Origin: Tenacibaculum holothuriorum
GTDB lineage: Bacteria; Bacteroidota; Bacteroidia; Flavobacteriales; Flavobacteriaceae
NCBI RefSeq assembly: GCF_002120225.1
Contig: NZ_LAPZ01000007.1
Location: 124,001-188,000 of the forward strand
Direction: 5' to 3'
Length of the DNA: 64,000 nt
This document shows positions 48,393 to 58,421 of this stretch, piece by piece. The first letter of the stretch is position 1. Every line of letters starts with the position of its first letter. The notes below the pieces were generated by a model, which worked only from the letters and a program-made list of their open reading frames with translations, searched no databases and was not told where the DNA came from. The position numbers were made by a program, and so were the translations under genes.

Positions 48393-48884
48393 TTAATTTT
48401 TCAACAAGTTTTTAGCTTGCTCTTTCCAATTATCTCTAACTATTCTTCCAGGGAAAAACTGAATTAAATCTGTAATAGTATCAATATCTTTTTCAGTTAA
48501 ATTACTTATTTGATTGTATGTGTAAATTCCAATTGCGTTTAGTTTTTCTTCAATAAAACTTCCTATTCCTTTAATTTTGGTTAGGTCGTCTTTTTCATCT
48601 TCCGTAGCTGTACCAATGGAATCAAAATTTAAAGATTTAGGTTCTTTAATTTCAATACCTCCTCTTTCAACAGTCTTTTTAGCTCTTATTACTGGAGGCA
48701 AGTCTTCTTGAGTTTCTTCAGTAGGTTCGCTTGTAATAATAGTCTCTTCAGTATTGGTAGATTTAATCTGATTATTCTTTTTACTATAGTAACTCATCGC
48801 AAAAAAATAACCAATTAAAAAAGCTCCAAGCATCCATAAAAAGAGTTCTAGATTATAAGTTAAGGTTAGTTGTATTAAAGACAT
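48393..48884 (-). CDS. Membrane-anchored helix-hairpin-helix protein
   Basis: A 163-residue protein. It has one transmembrane helix near 13-31 with an N-out/C-in type charge pattern, a charged linker (about 35-105) rich in Glu and Thr, and a C-terminal helix-hairpin-helix-like domain with DDLTKIKGIGSFIEEKLNAIGIYTY near 107-131. This domain is similar to those in DUF4332 and related proteins found after ribosomal proteins L21. Its function is unknown. It is 22 bases from the upstream OmpA gene on the same strand, so the two are probably co-transcribed. Confidence 0.75.
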   Translation of the reverse strand: MSLIQLTLTYNLELFLWMLGAFLIGYFFAMSYYSKKNNQIKSTNTEETIITSEPTEETQEDLPPVIRAKKTVERGGIEIKEPKSLNFDSIGTATEDEKDDLTKIKGIGSFIEEKLNAIGIYTYNQISNLTEKDIDTITDLIQFFPGRIVRDNWKEQAKNLLKN

Positions 48885-48906
48885 GTTGTAGTAGTTTAGG
48901 GGATTG

Positions 48907-49851
48907 TTATTTAATAGTTATTTCAATTCTTCTGTTTTTAGCTCTACCATCTTTAGTAGTGTTATCATCAATAGGAATATTCTCTCCTTTAGAAGTTGTT
49001 TTTATTTTAGAAGTGTCAATGCCTTGTTGTGTAAAATAAGTAGCTACATTTTTGGCACGTTCTAAACCAATCCATTCATTAGCTTTTTCATCACCAACAT
49101 TATCGGTATGTCCTGTAATTGTTATAGTCTTGTTCGGATTGTTTTTTAAGTAGTCCTTAATCTCAAGCATGTAAGCATATAGTGTTCTGTCTGCTTTAAA
49201 ATGTTTGTCTCCAAAGTAAGAGTAGAGTGTTTTGTTGGTAATTTCTTTTTCGATAATATCGAGTTTTTCCTTAGTTAGATTTCGGTGTTCAATTGTAATT
49301 CCGTCTGCATGAAAACCATCTAAATCGTATTCAAAATCACTTGAAGAACTCTTGGTGATTATTCTGTTTGGATTTACTCCATATTTCACCAATCTATTTT
49401 TTAAATAATTGGCTCTTGCTATTCCGTAGTTAGTTCCATCTGGTAAAGTTTCTGAAGGTAGATGTTTTGCAGTAATAATAATTTCTTTTTGCTGATTTTT
49501 ATTCAAAAAAGAAAAAATAGAATCTCTGAAATAGAAGAACTCTTTTGGAAATATTACTCTCGTGTTATTAGCATTTGTAACAAACTTATGTTTGAATTTA
49601 AGCTGAGTAAGATTTTCTTCAAAAGGTTTAGGTGAAGTTGCGCGTTTTTTTTCAGCAGATGTAGAGTCAGTTTTAATAGAATCTATTTTCTTAACTGAAA
49701 TATCAGAAGTTTTAGAAACCTCATTTAACGTTTTTGTTTTACTAGTTTTTGTGGAAGATTTTTCTTCAGATTGTTTGTCGCTACTATGTAAGTATTGAGC
49801 AAAAAATGCCCATACCAAAAAGAGGAGAAAAGCTTTTAAAAAGTTTCTCAT
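48907..49851 (-). CDS. OmpA-family protein with two OmpA-like segments
   Basis: A 314-residue protein. It has an N-terminal hydrophobic anchor or signal (about 4-20) and a low-complexity Ser/Lys/Thr region (25-80). The C-terminal OmpA-like peptidoglycan-binding domain shows ITITGHTDNVGDEKANEWIGLERAKNVATYF near 243-273 and ENIPIDDNTTKDGRAKNRRIEI. A first, degenerate copy is seen near 135-185 (IIITAKHLPSETLPDGTNYGIARANYLKNRL). It probably links the outer membrane or the periplasm to peptidoglycan. It is followed by the HHH membrane-protein gene. Confidence 0.85.
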   Translation of the reverse strand: MRNFLKAFLLFLVWAFFAQYLHSSDKQSEEKSSTKTSKTKTLNEVSKTSDISVKKIDSIKTDSTSAEKKRATSPKPFEENLTQLKFKHKFVTNANNTRVIFPKEFFYFRDSIFSFLNKNQQKEIIITAKHLPSETLPDGTNYGIARANYLKNRLVKYGVNPNRIITKSSSSDFEYDLDGFHADGITIEHRNLTKEKLDIIEKEITNKTLYSYFGDKHFKADRTLYAYMLEIKDYLKNNPNKTITITGHTDNVGDEKANEWIGLERAKNVATYFTQQGIDTSKIKTTSKGENIPIDDNTTKDGRAKNRRIEITIK

Positions 49852-49940
49852 ATTTAGGGGAATTAGTTTTTAAGTTTGGTTGCCTAAATATATAAAAACT
49901 TTTTAATCTATTGAAAGTGAATGCTCAAAAGTAAATACTA

Positions 49941-52142
49941 CTATTTCCTTTTTATAGCTTGTACTAAATCAAGTTTTACTAAATCTGCTTCGGTAGTAAA
50001 TAAACCATAGTTGATAAAAGCTTTTTTCTTTTCAATTTTGTCAATAGTTCCTACTGCATTTCCGTCTATTAAACGAACACGATCACCAACTTTAAAAATG
50101 TAGTTTGCTTTTGCTTCGGCAATTTTTGCAGCTTCTTTTTGTTTTTCTTTACGAACTTCAACTACTTTTTTAAGAACTTCTTTTTCTACTTTTTTAATAG
50201 CTTCCTGTTGCTTTTTGGCTTGTTCCTTTTCTTTAACCTTTTCAGTTTTAGTTTTTTTCTTAGGCGGATTCTTTTTTATATGCTTTGTTCTTTCTGCAGT
50301 GGCCCATTTAAAGAAATTAGCAGACAGTTCTTTTTTGTTATTTGTTTGAAAGTATTTATTCAGCATTTCGTTAATGGTTCTACCTAACGAAAGCATACGT
50401 TGGTTGTTGTCATACAACTCTTGAAAACCAGAAAGTTTATCTTGTAATTTTTGTTCTTTTTCTTGTAAATTTTCAATATGTTCCTGACCTTTAGACTTTT
50501 GCTTTTCTAAATTGTCTGAGGTTTTTTGTAAACGATTACGTTCTTTTTGAAGTTTAGAAATTGTTTTATCTAAACGAACTTTTTCAGTTTCTACTCGTTT
50601 TTTAGCTCGATTAATTAAGCTGTATGGAATTCCGTTTTTCTGAGCAACTTCAAAAGTAAACGAACTACCCGCTTGCCCAATAAATAATTTGTAAAGAGGC
50701 TCTAAAGTACGTTCATCAAATTGCATATTGGCATTTGTTACATTTTCCAATTCATTGGCTAACACTTTTAAATTGGCATAATGTGTAGTGATGATTCCAA
50801 AAGCTTTTTTCTCGTAAAATTCCTCAAGGAATATTTCTGCCAATGCACCTCCTAATTCAGGATCAGAACCTGTACCAAATTCATCAATTAAAAACAGCGT
50901 GTTATCGTTACATTTTCTTAAAAAATGGCGCATGTTTTTTAAACGATAACTATAGGTGCTTAATTGATTTTCTATAGATTGATTGTCTCCAATATCAGTT
51001 AATATGGTATTGAATAAGGTAGTTTCACTTCGTTCATGAACAGGAAGTAGCATTCCGCTTTGTAACATGACTTGTAATAAACCAATGGTTTTTAATGTGA
51101 TACTTTTTCCACCAGCATTAGGACCCGAAATAACAATAATTTGTTGTTGGTCGTTTAGTTGAATAGTTTGCGGAATTGTTTCAATACCTTGTACTTTGTT
51201 TTTTCTCCATAAAACAGGATGAAAAGCATCTTTGAAAAATACATTTCTGTTTTTTGAAATTTTAGGAAGTAACGCATTAATTTCTCTTGCATATTTTGCT
51301 TTTGAAGCAACTACGTCTAAATGTGTTAAAAACACTAAGTACTCTTCTAGTAAAGAAACAAAAGGACGAATTTCTTCTGCAAGTGCTCGTAATATTTTTA
51401 CAATTTCTTGCTTTTCTTCGTACAATAAATTCTGTAAATCTCTACTAAAACCTAACGTTGCTTGTGGCGCTATGTAAACAATGTTACCAGATTTTGAAGA
51501 ACCTAGTAAGCTACCTTTTACTTTTTTTCGGTGCATTGCTAAAACAGCCAATACACGTTGATTGTCTATAATGGTTTCTTTAATGTCGTCTAAATAACCA
51601 CTTGCTATATTTTTGCTTAATGCTCTAGAAAAGCTTTCAGATATTTTTCCTCGAACACTTCCAATATCTTTACGAATTTGTTTTAATACAGGAGAAGCAT
51701 TGTCGGCAACTTCACCATAAGAAGTTATTATTTTTTTAATAGCGTCTGAAACAACTGTTGTAAATTCAATTTGATCACTAAGTTTAAAAAGAGTAGGATA
51801 ATAGGTTTCAAATTTTTTAAGAAACTTCTTTAATTCATTTACAGTTTCGGTTACTGTTGCAATTTTTAAATAGCCTTCGGTTTCTAAAAAGCTGTTTTCA
51901 ATTGCTAGTCGTTTGATTTCTTCAGTAATGTCTTCGAAATAATGATTTGGAATTCGGTTTTCGTTTTCAAAAGAAGCTACATATTCATTAACTAAATTAA
52001 GTTCAAAGAATAGCTTTTTCTTATTACTAATAGGAGAAATAGTATGAACTTTTTCTTTACCTAAGTTAGAAATACTAAACTCTGCAACTTGTTCTAAAAC
52101 GGTTGTGAATTCTAAATCTTGAAGTGTTTTTTCTGAAATCAA
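49941..52142 (-). CDS. mutS2: MutS2-family ATPase without Smr domain
   Basis: A 733-residue MutS2-type protein. The MutS-like ATPase has Walker A ISGPNAGGKSITLKTIG near 336-352 and LIDEFGTGSDPELGGALAEI near 420-439, with TTHYANLK in the His switch. A long coiled coil lies near 510-680 with a Lys-rich patch. The C-terminus ends in a KOW-like small domain (VGDRVRLIDGNAVGTI). The Smr endonuclease domain of Firmicutes and other MutS2 proteins is missing, so DNA cleavage is unlikely for this form. It may act in recombination control or ribosome rescue, as shown for other MutS2 proteins. Confidence 0.9.
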   Translation of the reverse strand: MISEKTLQDLEFTTVLEQVAEFSISNLGKEKVHTISPISNKKKLFFELNLVNEYVASFENENRIPNHYFEDITEEIKRLAIENSFLETEGYLKIATVTETVNELKKFLKKFETYYPTLFKLSDQIEFTTVVSDAIKKIITSYGEVADNASPVLKQIRKDIGSVRGKISESFSRALSKNIASGYLDDIKETIIDNQRVLAVLAMHRKKVKGSLLGSSKSGNIVYIAPQATLGFSRDLQNLLYEEKQEIVKILRALAEEIRPFVSLLEEYLVFLTHLDVVASKAKYAREINALLPKISKNRNVFFKDAFHPVLWRKNKVQGIETIPQTIQLNDQQQIIVISGPNAGGKSITLKTIGLLQVMLQSGMLLPVHERSETTLFNTILTDIGDNQSIENQLSTYSYRLKNMRHFLRKCNDNTLFLIDEFGTGSDPELGGALAEIFLEEFYEKKAFGIITTHYANLKVLANELENVTNANMQFDERTLEPLYKLFIGQAGSSFTFEVAQKNGIPYSLINRAKKRVETEKVRLDKTISKLQKERNRLQKTSDNLEKQKSKGQEHIENLQEKEQKLQDKLSGFQELYDNNQRMLSLGRTINEMLNKYFQTNNKKELSANFFKWATAERTKHIKKNPPKKKTKTEKVKEKEQAKKQQEAIKKVEKEVLKKVVEVRKEKQKEAAKIAEAKANYIFKVGDRVRLIDGNAVGTIDKIEKKKAFINYGLFTTEADLVKLDLVQAIKRK

Positions 52143-52194
52143 TTCTCTAAAAATAAATTTAAAATAATACTTTTATCTTCTCATAAAAGGATAA

Positions 52195-52202
52195 CAAAAA
52201 TA
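52195..52202 (-). promoter_or_regulatory. -7 promoter box for mutS2
   Basis: On the minus strand TATTTTTG matches TAnnTTTG exactly, 52 bases before the mutS2 start and only 6 bases before the divergent ung start on the plus strand. Confidence 0.4.
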
Positions 52203-52208
52203 ATAACA

Positions 52209-52874
52209 ATGCAAGTAAAAATAGCTGATAGTTGGAAAAACATTTTAAATGATGAATTTAACAAACCATACTTTAAAAATTTAGCCGAATTTGTTAAGAA
52301 TGAATACCAGAAACATACTTGTTATCCGAAAGGGAAAGACATTTTTGCTGCTTTTGATTATTGCAATTTTGAAGATGTTAAAGTGGTGATTATTGGTCAA
52401 GATCCTTACCATGGGGTTGGTCAAGCTAACGGATTGTGTTTTTCTGTTCATGATGAAATTGCGCATCCACCGTCATTAATTAATATTTTTAAAGAACTTG
52501 AAGCTGATTTGGGAATTCCGTATCCTGACTCTGGTGACTTATCTCGTTGGGCAAAACAAGGTGTATTGTTGTTAAATGCAACGTTAACGGTTAGAGCGCA
52601 TAATGCAGGAAGTCACCAAAAGAAAGGTTGGGAGCAATTTACAGATGCTGTTATTGCTCAAATTTCTGAAAAAAGAAAAGATGTTGTGTTTTTATTATGG
52701 GGAGGTTACGCAAAGAAAAAAGGAGCAAAGATTGATAAGAATAAACACCATGTATTAACTTCTGGTCATCCTTCTCCTTTAAGTGCTAATAGAGGATATT
52801 GGTTTGGAAATAAACATTTTTCGCAAACCAATGAATTTTTAAAAACGAAAGAATTGTCATCTATACAATGGTAG
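52209..52874 (+). CDS. ung: Uracil-DNA glycosylase
   Basis: Removes uracil from DNA as the first step of base-excision repair. The 221-residue protein has the water-activating loop GQDPYHG near 63-69, the GVLLLNATLTV strand near 118-128, and the DNA-intercalating HPSPLSA loop near 187-193. All are diagnostic of family 1 UDG. Its last 14 bases overlap the end of the convergent glycosyltransferase gene, with no terminator between them. Confidence 0.97.
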   Translation: MQVKIADSWKNILNDEFNKPYFKNLAEFVKNEYQKHTCYPKGKDIFAAFDYCNFEDVKVVIIGQDPYHGVGQANGLCFSVHDEIAHPPSLINIFKELEADLGIPYPDSGDLSRWAKQGVLLLNATLTVRAHNAGSHQKKGWEQFTDAVIAQISEKRKDVVFLLWGGYAKKKGAKIDKNKHHVLTSGHPSPLSANRGYWFGNKHFSQTNEFLKTKELSSIQW

Positions 52875-53874
52875 ATGGTGAGTAGTTAGTGTCATAATAA
52901 GGAGAGATAATAGCATCTAATAGATTTTCAGTAATATCTGAGTATTCGACTTTAATAATATTGTCATTTTTTAACCATTCGGCTATTTTAGGAAGCTGTT
53001 TTTTATTCAACTTTTTTAAAACAAAAACTCCCATTTCTTGTAAAGACAAAGCATTACATTGTTGTTCATATTGATTTTTCATGGGAATCACTAAGAGTTT
53101 TTTTCTTAGAAATAAGGCTTCGGCTGGAGTTTCAAAACCTGCTCCACATAAAACTCCGCTTGAAGAAGCTAAACTTTTAATAAAAGCGGTTCCGTCTACA
53201 GGTTTAATAGTAATGTTCTTTTTGTAGATATGCTCTTTAGTGTGTTTTGAAAATACTTCCCATTTAACATTTTTGAAGTTTGATAGAATTTTAATAATCT
53301 TTTTATCACTGTATGCTGGTAGATATACGGTGTAATGTCCTTTGTTGGTAATATTTCTATATCGAATTTGTTTTCTGATAATAGGAGTAAAGGTTGAAGA
53401 AGAGTAAGGTTTAAAATGAAATCCAAACTTGTTTTTTGCAGGAGCATAGTATTTTAATATCAATCGTTCTATTTTGAATCTTCCATAGCTAGGTGCGTTT
53501 GTATCGAGAACAGCATTTTGATGACTCATAGAAATAATAGGAACATTTTTCAATTTAGCAGCCCAAGCAGAAACAGGTTCAAAATCATTGATTATTAAAT
53601 CGTACTGTTTTATAGGTAGATTCTTTATTTCTTCTAAAAGATTCCAAAGTTTAAGTCTTTTTATAGTTTGAATAAAGTCAATTCCTCCTTTTTTTCCGAA
53701 AATAAAACTCAATCCGTAAAGTTTATAGGTCACCTCAAAAGGTAATTGTAGTTCACATTGGTTACCACTTATTAAAATGTCAACCTCATATTTTTGCTGT
53801 AAATAAGGAATAATTTCTATAGCTCTACTTACGTGTCCGTTACCTGTACCTTGAATTGCATATAAAATTTTCAT
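52861..53874 (-). CDS. MurG-like glycosyltransferase
   Basis: A 337-residue GT-B enzyme (glycosyltransferase family 28-like). The N-terminus KILYAIQGTGNGHVSRAIEI carries the glycine-rich loop of this group, and the C-terminal donor-binding part has GVLCGAGFETPAEALFLRKKLLVIPM near residues 252-277. A frame start at 53943 would add 23 residues and overlap the neighbouring gene; the ATG at 53874 starts the conserved core. It lies 22 bases after an LpxH-like gene on the same strand. It probably adds a sugar to a lipid or wall precursor. Confidence 0.82.
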   Translation of the reverse strand: MKILYAIQGTGNGHVSRAIEIIPYLQQKYEVDILISGNQCELQLPFEVTYKLYGLSFIFGKKGGIDFIQTIKRLKLWNLLEEIKNLPIKQYDLIINDFEPVSAWAAKLKNVPIISMSHQNAVLDTNAPSYGRFKIERLILKYYAPAKNKFGFHFKPYSSSTFTPIIRKQIRYRNITNKGHYTVYLPAYSDKKIIKILSNFKNVKWEVFSKHTKEHIYKKNITIKPVDGTAFIKSLASSSGVLCGAGFETPAEALFLRKKLLVIPMKNQYEQQCNALSLQEMGVFVLKKLNKKQLPKIAEWLKNDNIIKVEYSDITENLLDAIISPYYDTNYSPSTIV

Positions 53875-53896
53875 ACGGTTAAGTTGTTTTTGGGAA

Positions 53897-54775
53897 TTAT
53901 TTATTGGCTTTAAGAATGTTGAATTCTTGTAGTAAATCTTCAAATAAATCGCTGTTAGAACGTTCTACTTGTATGAATTCGATATCATTTACGGTGATTT
54001 TAAGTGAGTTTTTTTGAATAAGATTATCTTTTTCGTATTCGTACAAACTCCATTTTTTATCTACGTATTCGAGAGCGGTGAGGTTTTCAATCCAATCACC
54101 AGAATTAAGGTAGGTAGTTGACCCCTCATTGGTTTCAATAGTTTTAATTTCTGGTTGATGAATATGACCACAAACCACATAATCGTAGTTGTTACTTATG
54201 GCAATTTCTGAAGCTGTAGTTTCAAAATCATTAATAAATTTTACAGCACTCTTTACACTGTTTTTTATTTTTTTGGAGAAAGATAGCCTGCCATAACCGA
54301 GTTTTTGACTAATCCAGTTTGCAGCAGAATTAATTAAGATTAAGGTGTCGTAACCCAATCCGCCTAATTTAGCAATCCATTTTGAGTGTTGCATGGTAAC
54401 ATCAAAAACATCTCCGTGAAAAAACCAAGCTTTTTTTCCATCAATATCTAAAACAAGTTTGTTAACGATTTCGAAGCTGCCTAATTGAAAGCCTTTAAAT
54501 CTACGTAAAGTTTCGTCGTGATTTCCTGTGATGTAATACACTTTAGTTCCAGAGGTTATAAAACTCATAAGTAATTTTATAACTTTAAGATGAGGTTTCG
54601 GAAAATATCGTTTGTTAAACTGCCAAATATCTATAATGTCTCCGTTGAGAATTAGTGTTTTTGGATTGATGGTTTTTAAATAATTGTGAAGTTCTGTAGC
54701 TCTACAACCAAAGGTTCCTAAATGAACATCTGAAATAACTACAATGTCTAGTTTACGACGGTGGCTTTTTTTCAT
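53897..54775 (-). CDS. UDP-2,3-diacylglucosamine diphosphatase-like metallophosphoesterase
   Basis: A 292-residue calcineurin-type phosphoesterase. Metal-binding motifs are VVISDVHLG near 12-20, LNGDIID near 42-48, TGNHD near 81-85 and VCGHIHQ near 188-194. It resembles LpxH, which cleaves UDP-2,3-diacylglucosamine in lipid A synthesis, but it is longer than E. coli LpxH (240) and may be one of several such enzymes in Bacteroidota. The neighbouring glycosyltransferase suggests glycolipid metabolism. The true substrate is unproven. Confidence 0.82.
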   Translation of the reverse strand: MKKSHRRKLDIVVISDVHLGTFGCRATELHNYLKTINPKTLILNGDIIDIWQFNKRYFPKPHLKVIKLLMSFITSGTKVYYITGNHDETLRRFKGFQLGSFEIVNKLVLDIDGKKAWFFHGDVFDVTMQHSKWIAKLGGLGYDTLILINSAANWISQKLGYGRLSFSKKIKNSVKSAVKFINDFETTASEIAISNNYDYVVCGHIHQPEIKTIETNEGSTTYLNSGDWIENLTALEYVDKKWSLYEYEKDNLIQKNSLKITVNDIEFIQVERSNSDLFEDLLQEFNILKANK

Positions 54776-54798
54776 TCGTAATTCTTAAGTGATATTCT

Positions 54799-54806
54799 CA
54801 AAAGTA
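54799..54806 (-). promoter_or_regulatory. -7 promoter box for the LpxH-like gene
   Basis: On the minus strand TACTTTTG matches TAnnTTTG exactly, 23 bases before the ATG at 54775. No -33 element is clear. Confidence 0.45.
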
Positions 54807-54895
54807 ATTCTCGAATGTTGTTATTTTTTTAAATTAATATGAAGTTCTAGTGATGAAAACTTTATGGTAATTTAATGAGATTGTTATCTAAAAGT

Positions 54896-54926
54896 AAAAA
54901 GCCCAGTAAATACTGAGCTTTTTTAT
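54896..54926. terminator. Intrinsic terminator after secA
   Basis: A 13-base inverted repeat with one mismatch (54896-54908 with 54911-54923), flanked by A and T runs, lies 19 bases after the secA stop codon and can act on the minus strand. Confidence 0.75.
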
Positions 54927-54944
54927 TGTTGTAAGTGAAGTGTT

Positions 54945-57900
54945 TTATTTGTTATATAACACCCATTCTCCTTTCTCTAAAAGAGGAATAGCTTGCTTAA
55001 ACTTAACAGTTTTTTCTTCACCACTCATTACATTTTTAATAGTAACTTTTTCGTTACGACCAATTTTTGGTTGCTCTCTAACAATCGTTTCAACAACTTG
55101 TTGCTCTTGTGTTTGTTGATTACGAGCATTAGAAATAGCTTGTTGTGTAGAGTTTTGAACTTCATCTTTGCTATAATCTAATTGTTCGCTAGATTGTTGT
55201 TGACGAGCTTCTGAAATTTGAGATTCGTCTTGTGCAGGTAATTGACCTTTAAATAAGAACGATAAAACTTCTTTATTTACTTTATCAATCGTTTGTTGGA
55301 ATAATTCAAACGCTTCAAACTTATAGATTAATAAAGGATCTTTTTGCTCGTATGTTGCATTTTGAACGGTTTGTTTTAACTCATCCATTTTGCGTAAATG
55401 ATCTTTCCAGTTCTCGTCAATAATAGCTAACGTAATGTTCTTTTCGAAATCATTTACTAACGATTTTCCTTCAGAATTATATGCTTCTTTTAAGTTTGTT
55501 ACAACTTGTAATGTTTTTGTTCCGTCGGTAAAAGGAACCACAATACGCTCGTAACGATCACCTTCGTTTTCAAAAACATTTTTAATTACTGGGAATGCTT
55601 GTGTAGCATTTCTGTCAGAATCTTTTTTATAATGTTCTGTAATTATAGGGTATAATTTATCTACAATTTCTTGATCTGATAATTTTGTGAACTCCTCTTC
55701 AGAAATAGGAGAGGTCATTGACGAGAAACGAATTAATTCAAATTCAAAATTTTGGAAATTGTTCGTTGGTTTGTTTTCTTTTACAATTGAATCGCAAGTA
55801 TCGTAAATCATATTTGCAATATCAATTTGTAAACGTTTTCCATCTAAAGCATGACGACGACGCTTGTATACAAATTCACGTTGAGCATTCATTACATCAT
55901 CATATTCTAATAAGCGCTTACGAATTCCAAAGTTATTTTCTTCAACCTTTTTCTGTGCTCTTTCAATAGATTTAGAAATCATAGAGTGCTGAATTACTTC
56001 ACCTTCTTCTAATCCCATTCTATCCATCATTTTTGCAATTCTTTCTGAACCGAATAAACGCATTAAGTTATCGTCTAAAGCTACGTAGAATTGAGAAGAA
56101 CCCACATCTCCTTGACGTCCTGCACGACCACGTAACTGACGGTCTACACGACGAGAATCATGACGTTCTGTACCAATAATTGCTAAACCACCAGCTTTCT
56201 TTACTTCGTCTGATAATTTAATATCGGTACCACGACCAGCCATATTTGTTGCAATAGTTACTTGTCCTGGTTTACCAGCTTCAGCAACTACATCTGCTTC
56301 TTTCTTGTGTAATTTTGCATTTAAGATATTGTGAGAAATCTTACGCATTTTAAGCATACGACCTAAAAGTTCAGAAATTTCTACAGAAGTAGTACCTACT
56401 AAAACAGGTCTACCATCTTCTACTAATTTTACAATATCTTCAATTACTGCGTTGTATTTTTCACGAGTAGTTTTATAAACTAAATCTTGCTTGTCATCTC
56501 TTGCAATTGGGCGATTTGTTGGGATTTCAACTACATCTAATTCATAGATTTCCCAGAATTCACCAGCTTCAGTAATCGCTGTACCTGTCATACCAGATAA
56601 CTTGCGGTACATTCTAAAGTAATTTTGAAGTGTTACTGTAGCAAATGTTTGTGTAGCATCTTCAATTTTTACGTTTTCTTTAGCTTCAATAGCTTGGTGC
56701 AATCCGTCTGAGTAACGACGACCGTCCATAATACGGCCTGTTTGCTCATCAACAATCATTACCTTGTTGTCCATCACAACGTACTCAACATCTTTTTCAA
56801 AAACCGTATAAGCTTTTAAAAGTTGATTCATTGTGTGAATACGTTCACTCTTTACGCTAAAGTCTCTATATAAATCTTCTTTAAGATTTGCTTTTTCTTC
56901 AGGAGTATTATCACTACTATCAATTTCTCCAACTTTTACACTAATATCTGGTAAAACGAAGAAAGTATTGTTTTGAGTGACTTCTGATAAGTGAGCAATA
57001 CCTTTGTCAGTTAAATCGATTTGATTGTTTTTCTCCTCAATAGTAAACCATAATTCTGCATCAACTTCTGGCATTAACTTGTTGTTGTCTTGCATGTAGA
57101 AGTTTTCTGTCTTTTGAAGAATTTGTTTAACTCCTTCTTGAGATAAAAACTTAATTAAAGCTTTGTTTTTAGGCAAACCTCTGTAAACTCTTAATAATAA
57201 GAAGCCACCTTCTTTAGTGTCTCCTTCTTTAATTAGCTTCTTAGCTTCTGCTAAAACACCAACTAAATATTTGTTTTGTAACGAAACTAAATCAGCAACT
57301 AAAGGTTTTAATTCGTTAAATTCATGACGATCTCCTTGTGGAATTGGACCCGAAATGATTAATGGTGTACGAGCATCATCAATTAAAACAGAATCCACCT
57401 CGTCAATAATTGCGTAGTTAGGTGCTCTTTGTACTAAATCTTCTTTAGAAGACGCCATGTTATCACGTAAATAATCAAAACCGAATTCGTTATTGGTTCC
57501 GTAAGTAATATCTGCGTTATATGCTTTTCTACGAGCTTCTGAGTTTGGTTGATGATAATCAATACAGTCTGTAGATAATCCGTGGAATTCAAAAATTGGA
57601 GCCATCCACGCACGGTCACGTTTTGCTAGGTAGTCGTTTACAGTTACTACATGAACACCTTTACCAGATAATGCGTTTAAGTAAACAGGGAGAGTCGAAA
57701 CTAATGTTTTACCTTCACCCGTCATCATTTCAGCAATTTTACCTTGGTGTAAAACCGACCCACCAATTAACTGAACATCATAATGAATCATGTCCCAAGT
57801 AACTTCTTTTCCAGAAGCATCCCAAGAATTTGCCCAAAAAGCTTTGTCATCTTCTAATGTTACATGTTCTCTTGTTGCAGATAATTCTCTGTCGAAAGGA

Positions 57901-58298
57901 GTTGCTGTAACTTCAATCTCTTCGTTTGTTGTAAATCTCTTTGCTGTTTCTTTCACTACAGCAAAAGCTTCTGGCATAATATCTTTTAATACTTGTTCAG
58001 ATGCTTCGTAAGCTTCATCTTTTAATTTGTCGATTTCTGCAAATATTTCTTCTTGACGGTCGATTTCTGCAGTTACTGCTTCTTCTTCTAATGCAGTGAT
58101 TTTATCATCAAAAGGTTGTGTAGCTTCTTTTACTTTTGATTTAAATTCGATAGTTTTCGCTCGAAGTTCGTCGTTTGATAAGTTGCTCAGTGAACTTTCG
58201 AATGATTTAACTTTATCTATAATGGGTTGTAGTGATTTTAAGTCTTTTTGTTGTTTGTCTCCAACAAAAATTTTTATAATCGAATTTAAAATGCTCAT
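54945..58298 (-). CDS. secA: Preprotein translocase ATPase SecA
   Basis: SecA drives protein export through SecYEG. The 1117-residue protein has Walker A TGEGKT near 193-198, the DEAD-like [21 protein letters not shown] near 295-315, [12 protein letters not shown] and the [12 protein letters not shown] motif VI. The length is about 200 residues above E. coli SecA, as is usual in Bacteroidota. An insertion of roughly 110 residues lies near 340-450 ([17 protein letters not shown] onward). The C-terminal zinc-binding CxCxSG motif is absent; the last 90 residues are Gln/Ser-rich and end in KGEWVLYN. So SecB-type binding by the zinc domain is not expected. Confidence 0.97.
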   Translation of the reverse strand: MSILNSIIKIFVGDKQQKDLKSLQPIIDKVKSFESSLSNLSNDELRAKTIEFKSKVKEATQPFDDKITALEEEAVTAEIDRQEEIFAEIDKLKDEAYEASEQVLKDIMPEAFAVVKETAKRFTTNEEIEVTATPFDRELSATREHVTLEDDKAFWANSWDASGKEVTWDMIHYDVQLIGGSVLHQGKIAEMMTGEGKTLVSTLPVYLNALSGKGVHVVTVNDYLAKRDRAWMAPIFEFHGLSTDCIDYHQPNSEARRKAYNADITYGTNNEFGFDYLRDNMASSKEDLVQRAPNYAIIDEVDSVLIDDARTPLIISGPIPQGDRHEFNELKPLVADLVSLQNKYLVGVLAEAKKLIKEGDTKEGGFLLLRVYRGLPKNKALIKFLSQEGVKQILQKTENFYMQDNNKLMPEVDAELWFTIEEKNNQIDLTDKGIAHLSEVTQNNTFFVLPDISVKVGEIDSSDNTPEEKANLKEDLYRDFSVKSERIHTMNQLLKAYTVFEKDVEYVVMDNKVMIVDEQTGRIMDGRRYSDGLHQAIEAKENVKIEDATQTFATVTLQNYFRMYRKLSGMTGTAITEAGEFWEIYELDVVEIPTNRPIARDDKQDLVYKTTREKYNAVIEDIVKLVEDGRPVLVGTTSVEISELLGRMLKMRKISHNILNAKLHKKEADVVAEAGKPGQVTIATNMAGRGTDIKLSDEVKKAGGLAIIGTERHDSRRVDRQLRGRAGRQGDVGSSQFYVALDDNLMRLFGSERIAKMMDRMGLEEGEVIQHSMISKSIERAQKKVEENNFGIRKRLLEYDDVMNAQREFVYKRRRHALDGKRLQIDIANMIYDTCDSIVKENKPTNNFQNFEFELIRFSSMTSPISEEEFTKLSDQEIVDKLYPIITEHYKKDSDRNATQAFPVIKNVFENEGDRYERIVVPFTDGTKTLQVVTNLKEAYNSEGKSLVNDFEKNITLAIIDENWKDHLRKMDELKQTVQNATYEQKDPLLIYKFEAFELFQQTIDKVNKEVLSFLFKGQLPAQDESQISEARQQQSSEQLDYSKDEVQNSTQQAISNARNQQTQEQQVVETIVREQPKIGRNEKVTIKNVMSGEEKTVKFKQAIPLLEKGEWVLYNK

Positions 58299-58378
58299 TG
58301 TAAAATATTGTTTTACAGCTTATTACTTTTGGGTAATGAGCTGGTTTGTGTTTGTGTAATATGTCGCTTAAAAGTAAG

Positions 58379-58412
58379 CAAAAAAAAAGCCTCAAAATGA
58401 GACTTTTTTTAG
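58379..58412 (-). terminator. Intrinsic terminator after the DUF2795 gene
   Basis: A 12-bp imperfect inverted repeat (AAAAAAGCCTCA with TGAGACTTTTTT, one G-U pair) with long A and T runs is placed between the DUF2795 stop and the secA promoter region. Confidence 0.7.
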
Positions 58413-58421
58413 TTTATGTTT

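Noticed and set aside
53875..53943. N-terminal extension of the MurG-like glycosyltransferase by 23 residues
   Set aside because: It would overlap the LpxH-like gene by 47 bases, and the conserved glycine-rich start begins at the ATG at 53874.
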